A DNA stretch of 64,000 bases from Streptomyces sp. Tu6071 (GCF_000213055.1 NZ_CM001165.1:434001-498000), one strand, 5' to 3'. Positions 38,401-46,527 are shown, counted from the stretch's first letter. The notes: generated by a model not told the origin, from the sequence alone. Numbers and translations are program-made.

Positions 38401-39483
38401 TCACGCGGAGGGCACGACGGCCTGCCGGGGCGCCACGGCGTCGTGAGCCGCCGCGACGGCCTCGTCCAGCCCTTCCAACGGGTAGGCGCCTTCGACGAGT
38501 TCGGCGAACGGGAGCCGTCGGTGGTGTGCGGCCAGGAAGTCGACCGCCCGCTGGAGGTCGGCGGGCCGGTAGTTGTGCACGCCCACCAGCCTGTGCAGCC
38601 CGCGCACCACCCACTCGGGGTCCAGCGCCACCGGGTCCCCGGGGGACACCGAGCCGGCGAGCACAGCCGTGCCGCCCACCGCCAGGGACCGCAGGCACGC
38701 CTCGACGGCTTCCGCGCGGCCGGACAGCTCGACGGCGACGTCCATGTCCTCCGGCACGCCGTCCGTGTCACAGACCCTCACCGCGCCGAAGCGCAGGGCG
38801 CGTTTCCTGCGCAGTGGGTGCGGGTCCATGACGACGACGTGCGCGCCCGCCGAGGCCGCCATGGCCGCGGCGGTGACACCGAGCATGCCCGCGCCGGTCA
38901 CCAGGACCTGCCGGCCCTCCAGGGGACCGGCCTCGGCGAGCACGGCGGCGACCGTGGCGGTGGCGCAGGAGGCGGGACACACGACGCGGTCGGGCAGGCC
39001 GTCGGGCACCGCGACGACGGCCGTGCCCGGCAGCACCACGCAGTGCGTGGCGAAGCCGCCGGTCAGCGGCGCGGCCTCGTCCAGCGCCTCGTGCCCGTAC
39101 TTGCGGAGCCGTCGGCACTTCTGCGGCATGGCGCGCGCGCAGCGATCGCAGTCGCCGCACGAGGCGGACACCGACCACACCACCCGCATCCCGGGCTCGA
39201 CGGGCGTGCCGTCCACGCAGGACGCCCCTCCCGCGCCGACGGCGACCACCGTGCCCACCTGCTCGTGGCCCAGCACGGCGGGAACGGGGGACGGACGGCG
39301 CCCGCGCACGGTGTGCAGATCGCTGCCGCACACGGTCGCCAGGTCGATCCGGACGAGCGTCTCCCCCGGGGCGGGGCGCGGAAGGCCGGTCGTCACCAGC
39401 GCGAAGGGCCGGCCCACCCCCTCCCAGCGCGCGTAGCGAGCCCGGTCCCCGTGTTGACTGTTCAGAGCGTTGACGTCGTTCAC
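38401..39483 (-). CDS. Zinc-dependent alcohol dehydrogenase, phosphonate-associated type
   Basis: 360 residues from GTG 39483; an upstream TTG (39519) would add 12 residues. Catalytic zinc ligands: Cys in TVCGSDLHTV, and GHE in VLGHEQVGTVV. The structural zinc lobe is CGDCDRCARAMPQKC. A Rossmann motif VTGAGMLGVTAAAMAAS binds NAD(P). Overall sequence, including RLRKYGHEA and the C-terminal GVHNYRPADLQRAVDFL, resembles the dehydrogenase family found beside phosphonate catabolism genes. It probably oxidises a hydroxyalkylphosphonate to an aldehyde for the nearby hydrolase. This role is inferred from neighbours and the shared operator. Confidence 0.82.
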   Translation of the reverse strand: MNDVNALNSQHGDRARYARWEGVGRPFALVTTGLPRPAPGETLVRIDLATVCGSDLHTVRGRRPSPVPAVLGHEQVGTVVAVGAGGASCVDGTPVEPGMRVVWSVSASCGDCDRCARAMPQKCRRLRKYGHEALDEAAPLTGGFATHCVVLPGTAVVAVPDGLPDRVVCPASCATATVAAVLAEAGPLEGRQVLVTGAGMLGVTAAAMAASAGAHVVVMDPHPLRRKRALRFGAVRVCDTDGVPEDMDVAVELSGRAEAVEACLRSLAVGGTAVLAGSVSPGDPVALDPEWVVRGLHRLVGVHNYRPADLQRAVDFLAAHHRRLPFAELVEGAYPLEGLDEAVAAAHDAVAPRQAVVPSA

Positions 39484-39520
39484 GCGAGGCAACTTGTCAT
39501 AACCGGGAAGCTCTCGCAAG

Positions 39521-39536
39521 ACCTGTATATATAAGT
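39521..39536 (-). promoter_or_regulatory. Shared 16-bp element, alcohol dehydrogenase copy
   Basis: Reads ACTTATATATACAGGT on the minus strand, 38 nt before the chosen GTG start. It probably overlaps the promoter, as TATATA is the only -10-like sequence nearby. See 37269-37284 for the matching copy. Confidence 0.6.
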
Positions 39537-39639
39537 CGAGGGAAAGTCGCGGTGAATTCCGCGGCCTAAGGCGCGCCGGGCGTGCGGCTGTGCGGCCGTG
39601 CGCCCGCCGCCGAGGGTTCCGGGGGGCACTGACCGACGT

Positions 39640-40386
39640 CTACGGGGCGAGCGCCGCCAGCCAGTCGAGGGCGCCCGCCGGGTCCGCCGCCTCCGGCACC
39701 CCGTCCGGTACGGGCGGTCTGCGGACGACGACCACCGGGATGCCCGCCTCGCGCGCCGCCGTGAGCTTCGGCGCCGTGGCCGCTCCCCCGCTGTCCTTCG
39801 TGACGAGGAGGTCCACGCGGTGGCGGGCGAGCAGGGCGCGTTCCCCTTCGAGCGTGAACGGGCCCCGGTCGAGGAGGACTTCGGCACGGGCGGGGAGCGG
39901 CGGCTCGGGCGGGTCGACCGCGCGCACGAGGAACCACAGGCCGGGGCGCCCGGTGAAGGCGGCGAGCCCTGTACGGCCCGTCGTCAGGAAGACGCGGGTG
40001 CCGAGCGCGGGCAGGAGGGACGCCGCCTCGTCGAGCGAGGCCGCGTCGTGCCAGTCATCGCCCGGGGCGCGGGTCCAGCCGGGGCGGCGCAGGGCGAGGA
40101 GCGGGACGCCCGCCCCGGCGGCGGCCCCGGCCGCGTGGAAGCTCATCGTGGCGGCGAAGGGGTGGGTCGCGTCGACGAGCGCGACGACGTGGTGCGCGCG
40201 CAGCCAGGCCGTGAGCCCGCCCGTACCGCCGAAGCCGCCGACGCGCACGGCACCCGGCAGGGCGCGCGGGGCGGCGACGCGGCCTGCGAGCGAGGTCGTG
40301 ACGCGCCAGGGGGTGCCGGTCAGCGCCTCGGCGAGACGGCGGGCCTCCGTCGTACCGCCGAGGATCAGGACGTGCGGGGCGGGCAC
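39640..40386 (-). CDS. cobK: Precorrin-6A reductase
   Basis: 248 residues. NADPH-dependent reduction of precorrin-6A. The N-terminal HVLILGGTTEARRLAEAL nucleotide motif, DATHPFAATMS and TVTKDSGG-like LLVTKDSGGAATAPKL are family hallmarks. It is the last gene of the cobL-cobM-cobK operon, starting 7 nt after the cobM stop. Confidence 0.94.
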   Translation of the reverse strand: MPAPHVLILGGTTEARRLAEALTGTPWRVTTSLAGRVAAPRALPGAVRVGGFGGTGGLTAWLRAHHVVALVDATHPFAATMSFHAAGAAAGAGVPLLALRRPGWTRAPGDDWHDAASLDEAASLLPALGTRVFLTTGRTGLAAFTGRPGLWFLVRAVDPPEPPLPARAEVLLDRGPFTLEGERALLARHRVDLLVTKDSGGAATAPKLTAAREAGIPVVVVRRPPVPDGVPEAADPAGALDWLAALAP

Positions 40387-40393
40387 GGCGCGG

Positions 40394-41143
40394 TCAGCAC
40401 GTGTGGCGCTCGCGCGCCGCCGAGTAGAGGTGGCTGTCGCGGAACGAGGAGGCGCCCAGGGTGCGGCCGACCAAGATGACGGCGGTGCGGGTGATCCCCG
40501 CGGCCCTGGTCTCGGCGGCGATCGTGCCGAGCGTGCCGCGCAGGATCAGCTCCTCGGGCCGGGAGGCGTGGGCGACGACGGCGGCGGGGCAGTCGGCGCC
40601 GTAGTGCGGGAGGAGTTCGGCGGTGACGCGGTCGACGTAGCGGGCGGCGAGGTGCAGGACGAGGAGGGCGCCGCTGCGGCCGAGGGTCGCGAGGTCCTCG
40701 CCCTCGGGCATGGGGGTCGCCTCCTGTGCGACACGGGTGAGGACGACGGTCTGGCCGACCGTGGGCACGGTCAGTTCCCGCTTCAGCGCGGCAGCGGCGG
40801 CGGCGAAGGCGGGGACGCCCGGGACGACCTCGTACGGGATGCCGAGGGCGTCGAGGCGGCGCATCTGCTCGGCGACCGCGCTGAAGACGGAGGGGTCGCC
40901 CGAGTGGAGGCGGGCCACGTCCTGACCGGCCTCGTGCGCGCGGGAGAACTCGGCGGTGATGGCGTCGAGATCGAGGTGCGCGGTGTCGACGAGGCGCGCG
41001 CCGGGCGGGCACTCGGCGAGGAGTTCGGCGGGGACGAGGCTGCCCGCGTACAGGCACACGGGGCAGCGGGCGAGGGTGCGCGCGCCGCGCAGGGTGATGA
41101 GGTCGGCGGCGCCGGGACCCGCGCCGATGAAGTACACGGTCAT
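40394..41143 (-). CDS. cobM: Precorrin-4 C11-methyltransferase
   Basis: 249 residues. SAM-dependent tetrapyrrole methylase: [46 protein letters not shown] and the C-terminal [17 protein letters not shown] are characteristic of CobM. The start overlaps the cobL stop by 4 nt. Confidence 0.96.
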   Translation of the reverse strand: MTVYFIGAGPGAADLITLRGARTLARCPVCLYAGSLVPAELLAECPPGARLVDTAHLDLDAITAEFSRAHEAGQDVARLHSGDPSVFSAVAEQMRRLDALGIPYEVVPGVPAFAAAAAALKRELTVPTVGQTVVLTRVAQEATPMPEGEDLATLGRSGALLVLHLAARYVDRVTAELLPHYGADCPAAVVAHASRPEELILRGTLGTIAAETRAAGITRTAVILVGRTLGASSFRDSHLYSAARERHTC

Positions 41144-42399
41144 GGGATGTCAGCTCCAGAGGGGGTCTTCTCGACGAGCCACTGCGTCAGCGGCATGGCC
41201 TGGCGCCAGCCCGTGAAGCCGCCGACGGGGACGGCGTGCGCGACCGAGAGCCGCACGAGTTCACCCCCGTAGCGCTTCCGGGCCGCGCTCAGCACCGCCT
41301 CGGACTCCAGCGTCACGGTGTTGGCCACGAGCCTGCCGCCCTCGGGCAGCGCCGCCCAGCAGGCGTCGAGCAGGCCCGGTGCGGTGAGTCCGCCGCCGAT
41401 GAACACGGCGTCGGGCGTGGGCAGTCCGGTGAGCGCGGCGGGCGCGGCCCCGGTCACGACGCGGAGCGCGGGGACGCCGAGGCGGTCGGCGTTCTCGCTG
41501 ATGCGCGCGGCGCGCACGGGGTCGCGCTCGACGCTGAACGCGCGGCAGGACGGGTGGGTGCGCAGCCACTCGATCGCGATCGATCCCGAGCCGCCGCCGA
41601 CATCCCACAGGACTTCCCCGGGCGCGGGCGCGAGCGCCGCGAGGGTGACGGCGCGCGGGTAGCGCTTGGTGAGCTGCCCGTCGTGCGCGTACGCCTCGTC
41701 GGGCAGTCCCGGCACGGCGCCGAGGCGCGGGGCCCCCGGGGCGCGCCGGCACTCGACGGCGACGATGTGCAGCGGGTCCGCGTCCGGGGCGTCCCACGCG
41801 TCGGCGGTGGCTTCGGGGCTCGTGCGTTCCCGGGGGCCGCCGAGTTGTTCGAGCACCCGCAGGCGGCTGGGCCCGAAGCCGCGCGCGCGGAGCAGTGCCG
41901 CGACCTGCACGGGGGTGTCGGGTCCCGCGCCGAGGACGAGGAGGCGGCGGCGCGGGTGGAGGGCCGCGGCGATCCGGGCGAGGGGGCGCCCGACGACGGA
42001 GACGACGTCCACGTCCTCGCGGGCCCAGCCGAGGCGGGCGCACGCGTGGGCGACGGAGGAGGGGTGCGGCAGGACGCGGACGGCGTCGGGGCCGAGGAGA
42101 GCGGTGAGGGTCCGGCCGATCCCGTAGAACATCGGGTCGCCGCTCGCGAGGACGACGCGTGTGCGCCCGTCGTGCGCGGCGAGCAGTCCGGGGAGCGCCG
42201 GGCGCAGCGGCGAGGGCCAGGGGACGCGGACGGCGGCGCACTCGGGGGGCAGCAGGTCCAGTTGGCGGGGGCCGCCGAAGACCACGTCGGCCGCGCGCAG
42301 GACGGCGCGGGACGCCTCGGGGACACCGGGCCAGCCCTCGGCGCCGATACCGACGACGGTGACGGCGTCCTGCGGGGCGGGGGCGGGCGCTGCGGTCAC
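41140..42399 (-). CDS. cobL: Precorrin-6B C5,15-methyltransferase/decarboxylase
   Basis: 419 residues from GTG 42399. The N-half (CbiE-like, about 1-205) begins [16 protein letters not shown] and has [15 protein letters not shown]. The C-half (CbiT-like, about 215-419) has [13 protein letters not shown], the SAM motif [16 protein letters not shown] and DAVFIGGG. It methylates C5 and C15 and decarboxylates the acetate side chain. It heads the minus-strand operon, divergent from tsaD, with an AT-rich element in the shared region. Confidence 0.95.
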   Translation of the reverse strand: MTAAPAPAPQDAVTVVGIGAEGWPGVPEASRAVLRAADVVFGGPRQLDLLPPECAAVRVPWPSPLRPALPGLLAAHDGRTRVVLASGDPMFYGIGRTLTALLGPDAVRVLPHPSSVAHACARLGWAREDVDVVSVVGRPLARIAAALHPRRRLLVLGAGPDTPVQVAALLRARGFGPSRLRVLEQLGGPRERTSPEATADAWDAPDADPLHIVAVECRRAPGAPRLGAVPGLPDEAYAHDGQLTKRYPRAVTLAALAPAPGEVLWDVGGGSGSIAIEWLRTHPSCRAFSVERDPVRAARISENADRLGVPALRVVTGAAPAALTGLPTPDAVFIGGGLTAPGLLDACWAALPEGGRLVANTVTLESEAVLSAARKRYGGELVRLSVAHAVPVGGFTGWRQAMPLTQWLVEKTPSGADIP

Positions 42400-42487
42400 G
42401 TGCGCGGTCCTCGGGCTCGGGTCGGGGCTGGTGCCCGCCCAGCCTACGGGGGTGTGACCTGGGGGTGCGTGCGGGGTCGCGAGCTTG

Positions 42488-42524
42488 TTGCACACTATGC
42501 GCAACAGCAAACAATATGCGTCAC
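42488..42524. promoter_or_regulatory. AT-rich operator-like element between cobL and tsaD
   Basis: TTGCACACTATGCGCAA (42488-42504) is an inverted repeat with 7-nt arms and one mismatch. The directly repeated half CACTATGCGCAAC (42493) and CAATATGCGTCAC (42512) are spaced 19 nt, about two DNA turns. It contrasts sharply with the surrounding GC-rich DNA. The regulator is unknown. Confidence 0.45.
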
Positions 42525-42567
42525 GGGCGGGGAGACCGCCGGGACACCGACGGGAAAGAGGTGCGGG

Positions 42568-43605
42568 GTGACCGCTCCGCTCGTACTGGGCATCGAGTCC
42601 TCCTGCGACGAGACCGGCGCGGGCCTGGTCAGGGACGGCAGGCTCCTCGGGCACGCGGTGGCGTCGAGCATGGACGCGCACGCGCGCTACGGCGGTGTCG
42701 TGCCCGAGATCGCCGCGCGGGCGCACGTGCACGCGGTGCGCCCGGTGATCCGGCGCGCGCTCGACGAGGCGGGGGTGCGGGCGCGGGACATCGACGCGGT
42801 CGCGGTCACGACGGGTCCGGGTCTGGCCGGGGCGCTCCAGGTGGGCCTCGCGGCGGCGAAGGGCCTCGCGTACGGGCTCGGCGTGCCGCTGCACGGGGTG
42901 CACCACCTCGCGGGTCACGTCGCGGCGGACACGCTGGAGCACGGGCCGCTCCCCTCGCCCTGCGTCGTGCTCATCGTCTCGGGCGGGCACACCTCACTGC
43001 TGCTCGTGCGGGACCTGGCGCGGGAGCCGATCGCGCACCTCGGGGACACGCTGGACGACGCGGCGGGCGAGTGCTTCGACAAGGTGGCGCGCGTCTTCGG
43101 GCTGCCGTACCCGGGCGGTCCGGCCATCGACCGGGCCGCGCGCGAGGGCGATCCGGGCGCGGTGGTCTTCCCGCGCCCGCTGCTCGGCGGTCACGACTTC
43201 TCGTTCTCGGGGCTCAAGACGGCGGCGGCACGCTGGGCGGAGCGGCACGCGGGAGGGGTGCTGCCGGTCGCCGACGGCGCCGCGGCGCTTCAGGAGGCGG
43301 TCGCGGACACGCTGACGCGCAAGGCGGTGGCGGCCTGCGCGGAACACGGCGTGGGCACGCTCGTCGTGGTCGGCGGAGTCGCCGCGAACTCACGGGTCCG
43401 CGCGCTCGCCGAGGAGCGCTGCCGCGCCGCCGGGATCGAGCTGCGCGTACCGCCCCTGCGGCTGTGCACGGACAACGGGGCGATGATCGCGGCAGTGGGG
43501 GACCTCCTCGTGCGGGCGGGAGCGGAGCCCGCGCCGCTCGACGTCTCGGTCGATCCCTCGGCGCCGCTGGAGTACGCGGCGCTGCACCCGGTGGGCAGGG
43601 GCTGA
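42568..43605 (+). CDS. tsaD: tRNA N6-adenosine threonylcarbamoyltransferase TsaD
   Basis: 345 residues from GTG 42568, with AAAGAGG upstream. It transfers threonylcarbamoyl to A37 of tRNAs reading ANN codons. All family motifs are intact: [15 protein letters not shown], iron ligands in [49 protein letters not shown] and CTDNGAMIA. It is not beside tsaB, tsaE or rimI, with which actinobacterial tsaD usually clusters, so it may be a second copy. It is convergent with the yncE-like gene across a strong hairpin. Confidence 0.93.
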   Translation: MTAPLVLGIESSCDETGAGLVRDGRLLGHAVASSMDAHARYGGVVPEIAARAHVHAVRPVIRRALDEAGVRARDIDAVAVTTGPGLAGALQVGLAAAKGLAYGLGVPLHGVHHLAGHVAADTLEHGPLPSPCVVLIVSGGHTSLLLVRDLAREPIAHLGDTLDDAAGECFDKVARVFGLPYPGGPAIDRAAREGDPGAVVFPRPLLGGHDFSFSGLKTAAARWAERHAGGVLPVADGAAALQEAVADTLTRKAVAACAEHGVGTLVVVGGVAANSRVRALAEERCRAAGIELRVPPLRLCTDNGAMIAAVGDLLVRAGAEPAPLDVSVDPSAPLEYAALHPVGRG

Positions 43606-43609
43606 TGCG

Positions 43610-43642
43610 CCGGGCGCCCCGGGGGACTCCCGGGGCGCCCGG
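43610..43642. terminator. Bidirectional terminator between tsaD and the yncE-like gene
   Basis: Perfect 14-bp stem, CCGGGCGCCCCGGG (43610-43623) with CCCGGGGCGCCCGG (43629-43642), 5-nt loop, between convergent stops. Confidence 0.8.
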
Positions 43643-43649
43643 TCACCGC

Positions 43650-44705
43650 TCAGCGGCCGAGGCGGATGCGGGTGAGCGTGTCCTTGCCGTCCGCGGCGCC
43701 GGACTTGTCGACGACGAAGGCGTAACCGCCCTTGATCTCGACGTGGTTGGGGTTGGCGTTGACGGCGACGGAGTCGACGACCTTGCCCTGGCGGGGGTTC
43801 ACGACCGAGACGGTCGCGGCGGTCCGGTTGGCGACGAGGACGTTGCCCGTACGGGTGTCGGTGGCGACCGAGAGGGGGCCCTCGCCCGTGGGCACGGACT
43901 TGGTCACGACGCCCTTGCGCAGGTCGACCACGGAGACGTCGCCGCCGGTCTGGTTGGCGGTGTACGCGGTGCGGCCGTCCTTGGACAGGCTCACCGAGAT
44001 CGGCCCCTGGCCCACGGGGATGAAACGGGGCCGCGAGGAACCCCGGTCGACCTCGATGATGCGGTCGTTGCCGAGGTCCGTCGCGTACAGGGCGCCGGTG
44101 CGCTCGTTGACGGCGAGTCCGGCCGGGCCCGCGCCCTCGACGGTGACGCGCTTCTTCTCCTTGAAGGTCTTGGTGTCGATCCCCACGAGAGTCCCGGCGC
44201 CGTTGCCGCTGGCCCACACGGTGTCGTGCGCCTCGTCCACGACGATCTCGCGGCTGTGCGCCACGTCGCCGACCGTGGCGAGGAGCTTGCCGGTGCGCTG
44301 GCTGTAGGCGGAGACGGAGTTGTCACGGGTGTTGGTGGTCCACACCGTGTTGTGCTCGTCGTCCACGGCGACCCCGTAGACGGCCTGGCGGGCGCCGGTC
44401 GCGGTGTCGGTGACGGGGGCCTCGTAGGTGGCCCTGACCGCGAGGGTCACCGGGTCGACCTTGAGCAGCGCCGACTGCGTGACGGGAGGCCGGCCCACGG
44501 CGGTCGTGGCCCACAGCACGTGGTTCCGCTCCGAGTAGGCGGACTGGTAGAGGCCGGTCGCGAGCGGCGCGACGGTCGTCCTCGGCGCCGGGGCGTGGCC
44601 CTTGCCGTGCGCCTGGGCGGTACCCGTGGCGAAGAGCGTGGCACCGGCGGCGCAGGCGACGGTCACGGCGGCGGCGCGGCGCAGACGGGGGACGAGAACG
44701 GACAT
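43650..44705 (-). CDS. Secreted YncE-like beta-propeller protein, iron-box controlled
   Basis: 351 residues. The signal peptide ends at about TAQAHG. The mature part is made of seven-bladed-type repeats of the YncE/YVTN family (HNTVWTTNTRDNSVSAYSQRTGKLLATV; HDTVWASGNGAGTLVGIDTKTFKEKKRV; TGALYATDLGNDRIIEVD; RTAYTANQTGGDVSVVDLRKGVV). A DmdR/IdeR box lies 50 nt upstream of the ATG. In E. coli the homologue YncE is periplasmic and iron-repressed beside a TonB receptor; here it sits beside catecholate siderophore genes. The molecular role is unknown. Confidence 0.87.
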   Translation of the reverse strand: MSVLVPRLRRAAAVTVACAAGATLFATGTAQAHGKGHAPAPRTTVAPLATGLYQSAYSERNHVLWATTAVGRPPVTQSALLKVDPVTLAVRATYEAPVTDTATGARQAVYGVAVDDEHNTVWTTNTRDNSVSAYSQRTGKLLATVGDVAHSREIVVDEAHDTVWASGNGAGTLVGIDTKTFKEKKRVTVEGAGPAGLAVNERTGALYATDLGNDRIIEVDRGSSRPRFIPVGQGPISVSLSKDGRTAYTANQTGGDVSVVDLRKGVVTKSVPTGEGPLSVATDTRTGNVLVANRTAATVSVVNPRQGKVVDSVAVNANPNHVEIKGGYAFVVDKSGAADGKDTLTRIRLGR

Positions 44706-44755
44706 GCGGGTCTCCTTCTGAAAGGGCGCTCCGGAGCGGGGCGCGCTCCATAAAG

Positions 44756-44774
44756 TTAGCTTAGGCTTACCTAA
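44756..44774. promoter_or_regulatory. Iron box (DmdR/IdeR) upstream of the yncE-like gene
   Basis: TTAGCTTAGGCTTACCTAA matches the actinobacterial iron-box consensus TTAGGTTAGGCTAACCTAA at 17 of 19 positions. It lies 51 nt before the yncE-like ATG on the minus strand, where an iron-loaded repressor would block the promoter. Confidence 0.85.
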
Positions 44775-44780
44775 CTTCGA

Positions 44781-44828
44781 TCAAGAAGAGAGTGTGTCGT
44801 CCACCACAAGCGCCACTCAACCTCCTTT
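44781..44828 (-). other. Perfect Shine-Dalgarno with 11-codon frame (or, on the plus strand, an anti-SD tract)
   Basis: On the minus strand AAAGGAGG (44821-44828) is followed after 4 nt by GTG and the 11-codon frame VALVVDDTLSS ending at 44781. On the plus strand the same bases read ACCTCCTTTC, identical to the anti-SD end of 16S rRNA. Both readings are unusual in a region with no gene; see findings. Confidence 0.35.
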
Positions 44829-44848
44829 CGATGAAGGGAAGTTGCGGG

Positions 44849-44894
44849 CACGCCTCAGGGCGCCCCGTACGGGTGCGGAGCGCCCTGAGGCGTG
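44849..44894. terminator. Strong hairpin in the divergent yncE-like/esterase region
   Basis: A perfect 15-bp stem, CACGCCTCAGGGCGC (44849-44863) with GCGCCCTGAGGCGTG (44880-44894), with an inner CCCGTACGGG. Terminators are not expected between divergent genes, so it may end a small transcript. The rest of the 352-nt gap holds two iron boxes and no conventional gene. Confidence 0.6.
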
Positions 44895-44983
44895 AGGGAT
44901 CGAACTTCTGAGGTCGGGTCACCCGGGCGGCGGCGGCAGGAAAGGCGCAGCGGGGCGAGGGAAGCCCTACGGCCGCTCTCTCG

Positions 44984-45002
44984 TGAACTTAGGCTAGCCT
45001 AA
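44984..45002. promoter_or_regulatory. Iron box upstream of the enterobactin-type esterase gene
   Basis: TGAACTTAGGCTAGCCTAA matches the iron-box consensus at 15 of 19 positions, with a perfect core TTAGGCTAGCCTAA. It lies 55 nt before the ATG at 45058. Confidence 0.8.
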
Positions 45003-45057
45003 CCATGCCCATCTGATCTTTACGGGTCCGCCGCGTCCAGGACCGAAAGGAAGCGCC

Positions 45058-46527
45058 ATGTTCGCCTCTCCCCCGCCCAGCGCGCTGCGGCACCCGCCGC
45101 GCGTCCCGCGCCCGACGCCGGTCCCCCGCGTCGGCGGCGCGGCGCTGCCCCTGCCGGGGCCCGGGGCGGCGACGGAGGACTTCTGGGCGGAGGTGGCCCG
45201 GCGCGGCACGCCCGTCGTGGGGCCCGACCCCCTGGGCGATCCGGCACACAGGGGCGTCACCTTCCTGTGGCGCGGCGGACCGGGGACCCGCGCGGTGCAG
45301 GCCGTGCCCAACAAGCTCGCCGACCCGCACGATCCGCGCGCCACGCTGATGGAGCGGGTGCCGGACACGGATGTGTGGCACGTGACGCTGCGGCTCGGCG
45401 CGGACTGGCAGGGCACGTACGACCTGCTGGTCGACGAGGGCGGGGGCCCGGCGTCCGGCTCGCCGGAGTACGCGGCCTGGTTGCGTACCCGCCGCCGCGC
45501 CGATCCGTTCAACTCCCGTACGCTGCCGCGCCGCTGGGGTGGCGAGCCGCTGCACTGGGCGGCGTTGCCGCAGGCACCGGCGCAGGACGCCTGGTCGCTC
45601 CCGTGCCCGGCGGGAGAGCGCGGCACGCTGAGCGCGCACGCGGTGCCGAGCGCCCGCCTGGGCGGGACGCGGCGGACGTGGCTCTACACGCCGGCCGGCG
45701 CGGATGCCGTGGTCGCGGGTCCGGCGAACGGCGGGGGTACGGCCCTTCCCGGCTCCGGGCGGGGTACGGCCCTTCCCGGCTCCGGGCTCCCGCTGCTCGT
45801 CCTGCTCGACGGGGAGCACTGGGGGCCCGTGCTCGGTGTGGCGGGGCTGCTGGACGGGCTGATCGCGGCCGGTCTCGTGCCGCCCATGGCCGCCCTCCTG
45901 CCGGATTCCGTCGACGCGGACACGCGGTGGGCGGAGCTGACCTGCCGCCCGGAGTATCTGGCCTTCCTCACCGAGGACTTGATCCCGTGGGCGGCCGAGC
46001 GGCTGCCGCTCACGACGGACCCGGCGCGTACGGTGATCGCGGGCCAGAGCCTCGGCGGCCTGACGGCCGCGTGGGCCGCGCTGGCCGCCCCGCACCGTTT
46101 CGGCAACGTCCTCGCCCAGTCGGGCTCCTTCTGGTGGCCGAACGGCCCCGACGCCGAGTGGCTGACCCGCTCGATCGCCTCCGCCCCGCGCCGCCCCGTC
46201 CGCTTCCGGCTCTCCTTCGGACGCCAGGAATGGGTCGCGCTCCCGGCGGCCCGCCGCCTGCGCACGGCCCTCGCGGAAGCGGGTTACGAGGACGCCGGGT
46301 ACCACGAGTTCAACGGCGGCCACGACTACCTGTGCTGGCGTTCGGAACTGGCGGCGGGGCTGCCGGAACTGGTCCCGGGGCCCGTGGCCCCGGAGTCCGT
46401 GGCCCCGGAGTCTGTGGTCTCGGAGCCGGTGGACTCGGGTGGCGAGGCGCGGGCTGCGGAGGCGGCGAATGCGGGACTGCCGGGCGCGGCGGCACACGCC
46501 CGGACGGCTCCGGGCGCGGCGCTGTAA
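45058..46527 (+). CDS. fes: Enterobactin-type siderophore esterase (Fes family)
   Basis: 489 residues, AAAGGAAG ribosome site. The N-terminal Fes domain (about 30-195: VTFLWRGGP..., DTDVWHVTLRLGADWQGTYDLLV, DPFNSR) precedes an alpha/beta hydrolase with nucleophile in IAGQSLGGLTAA and His in EFNGGHDYLCW. Cytoplasmic hydrolysis of ferric tri-catecholate lactone frees iron. No signal peptide. Two internal oddities: an exact 27-bp tandem duplication adds nine residues (GTALPGSGR), and the C-terminus carries an Ala/Pro/Ser-rich tail of about 50 residues beyond the fold. It is under an iron box and convergent with the NRPS gene. Confidence 0.9.
   Translation: MFASPPPSALRHPPRVPRPTPVPRVGGAALPLPGPGAATEDFWAEVARRGTPVVGPDPLGDPAHRGVTFLWRGGPGTRAVQAVPNKLADPHDPRATLMERVPDTDVWHVTLRLGADWQGTYDLLVDEGGGPASGSPEYAAWLRTRRRADPFNSRTLPRRWGGEPLHWAALPQAPAQDAWSLPCPAGERGTLSAHAVPSARLGGTRRTWLYTPAGADAVVAGPANGGGTALPGSGRGTALPGSGLPLLVLLDGEHWGPVLGVAGLLDGLIAAGLVPPMAALLPDSVDADTRWAELTCRPEYLAFLTEDLIPWAAERLPLTTDPARTVIAGQSLGGLTAAWAALAAPHRFGNVLAQSGSFWWPNGPDAEWLTRSIASAPRRPVRFRLSFGRQEWVALPAARRLRTALAEAGYEDAGYHEFNGGHDYLCWRSELAAGLPELVPGPVAPESVAPESVVSEPVDSGGEARAAEAANAGLPGAAAHARTAPGAAL
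45734..45787 (+). repeat. Exact 27-bp tandem duplication inside the esterase gene
   Basis: Two adjacent identical 27-bp units (45734-45760 and 45761-45787), in frame, each encoding nine residues around GTALPGSG in a loop before the hydrolase core. Probably a recent slippage event. Confidence 0.9.
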
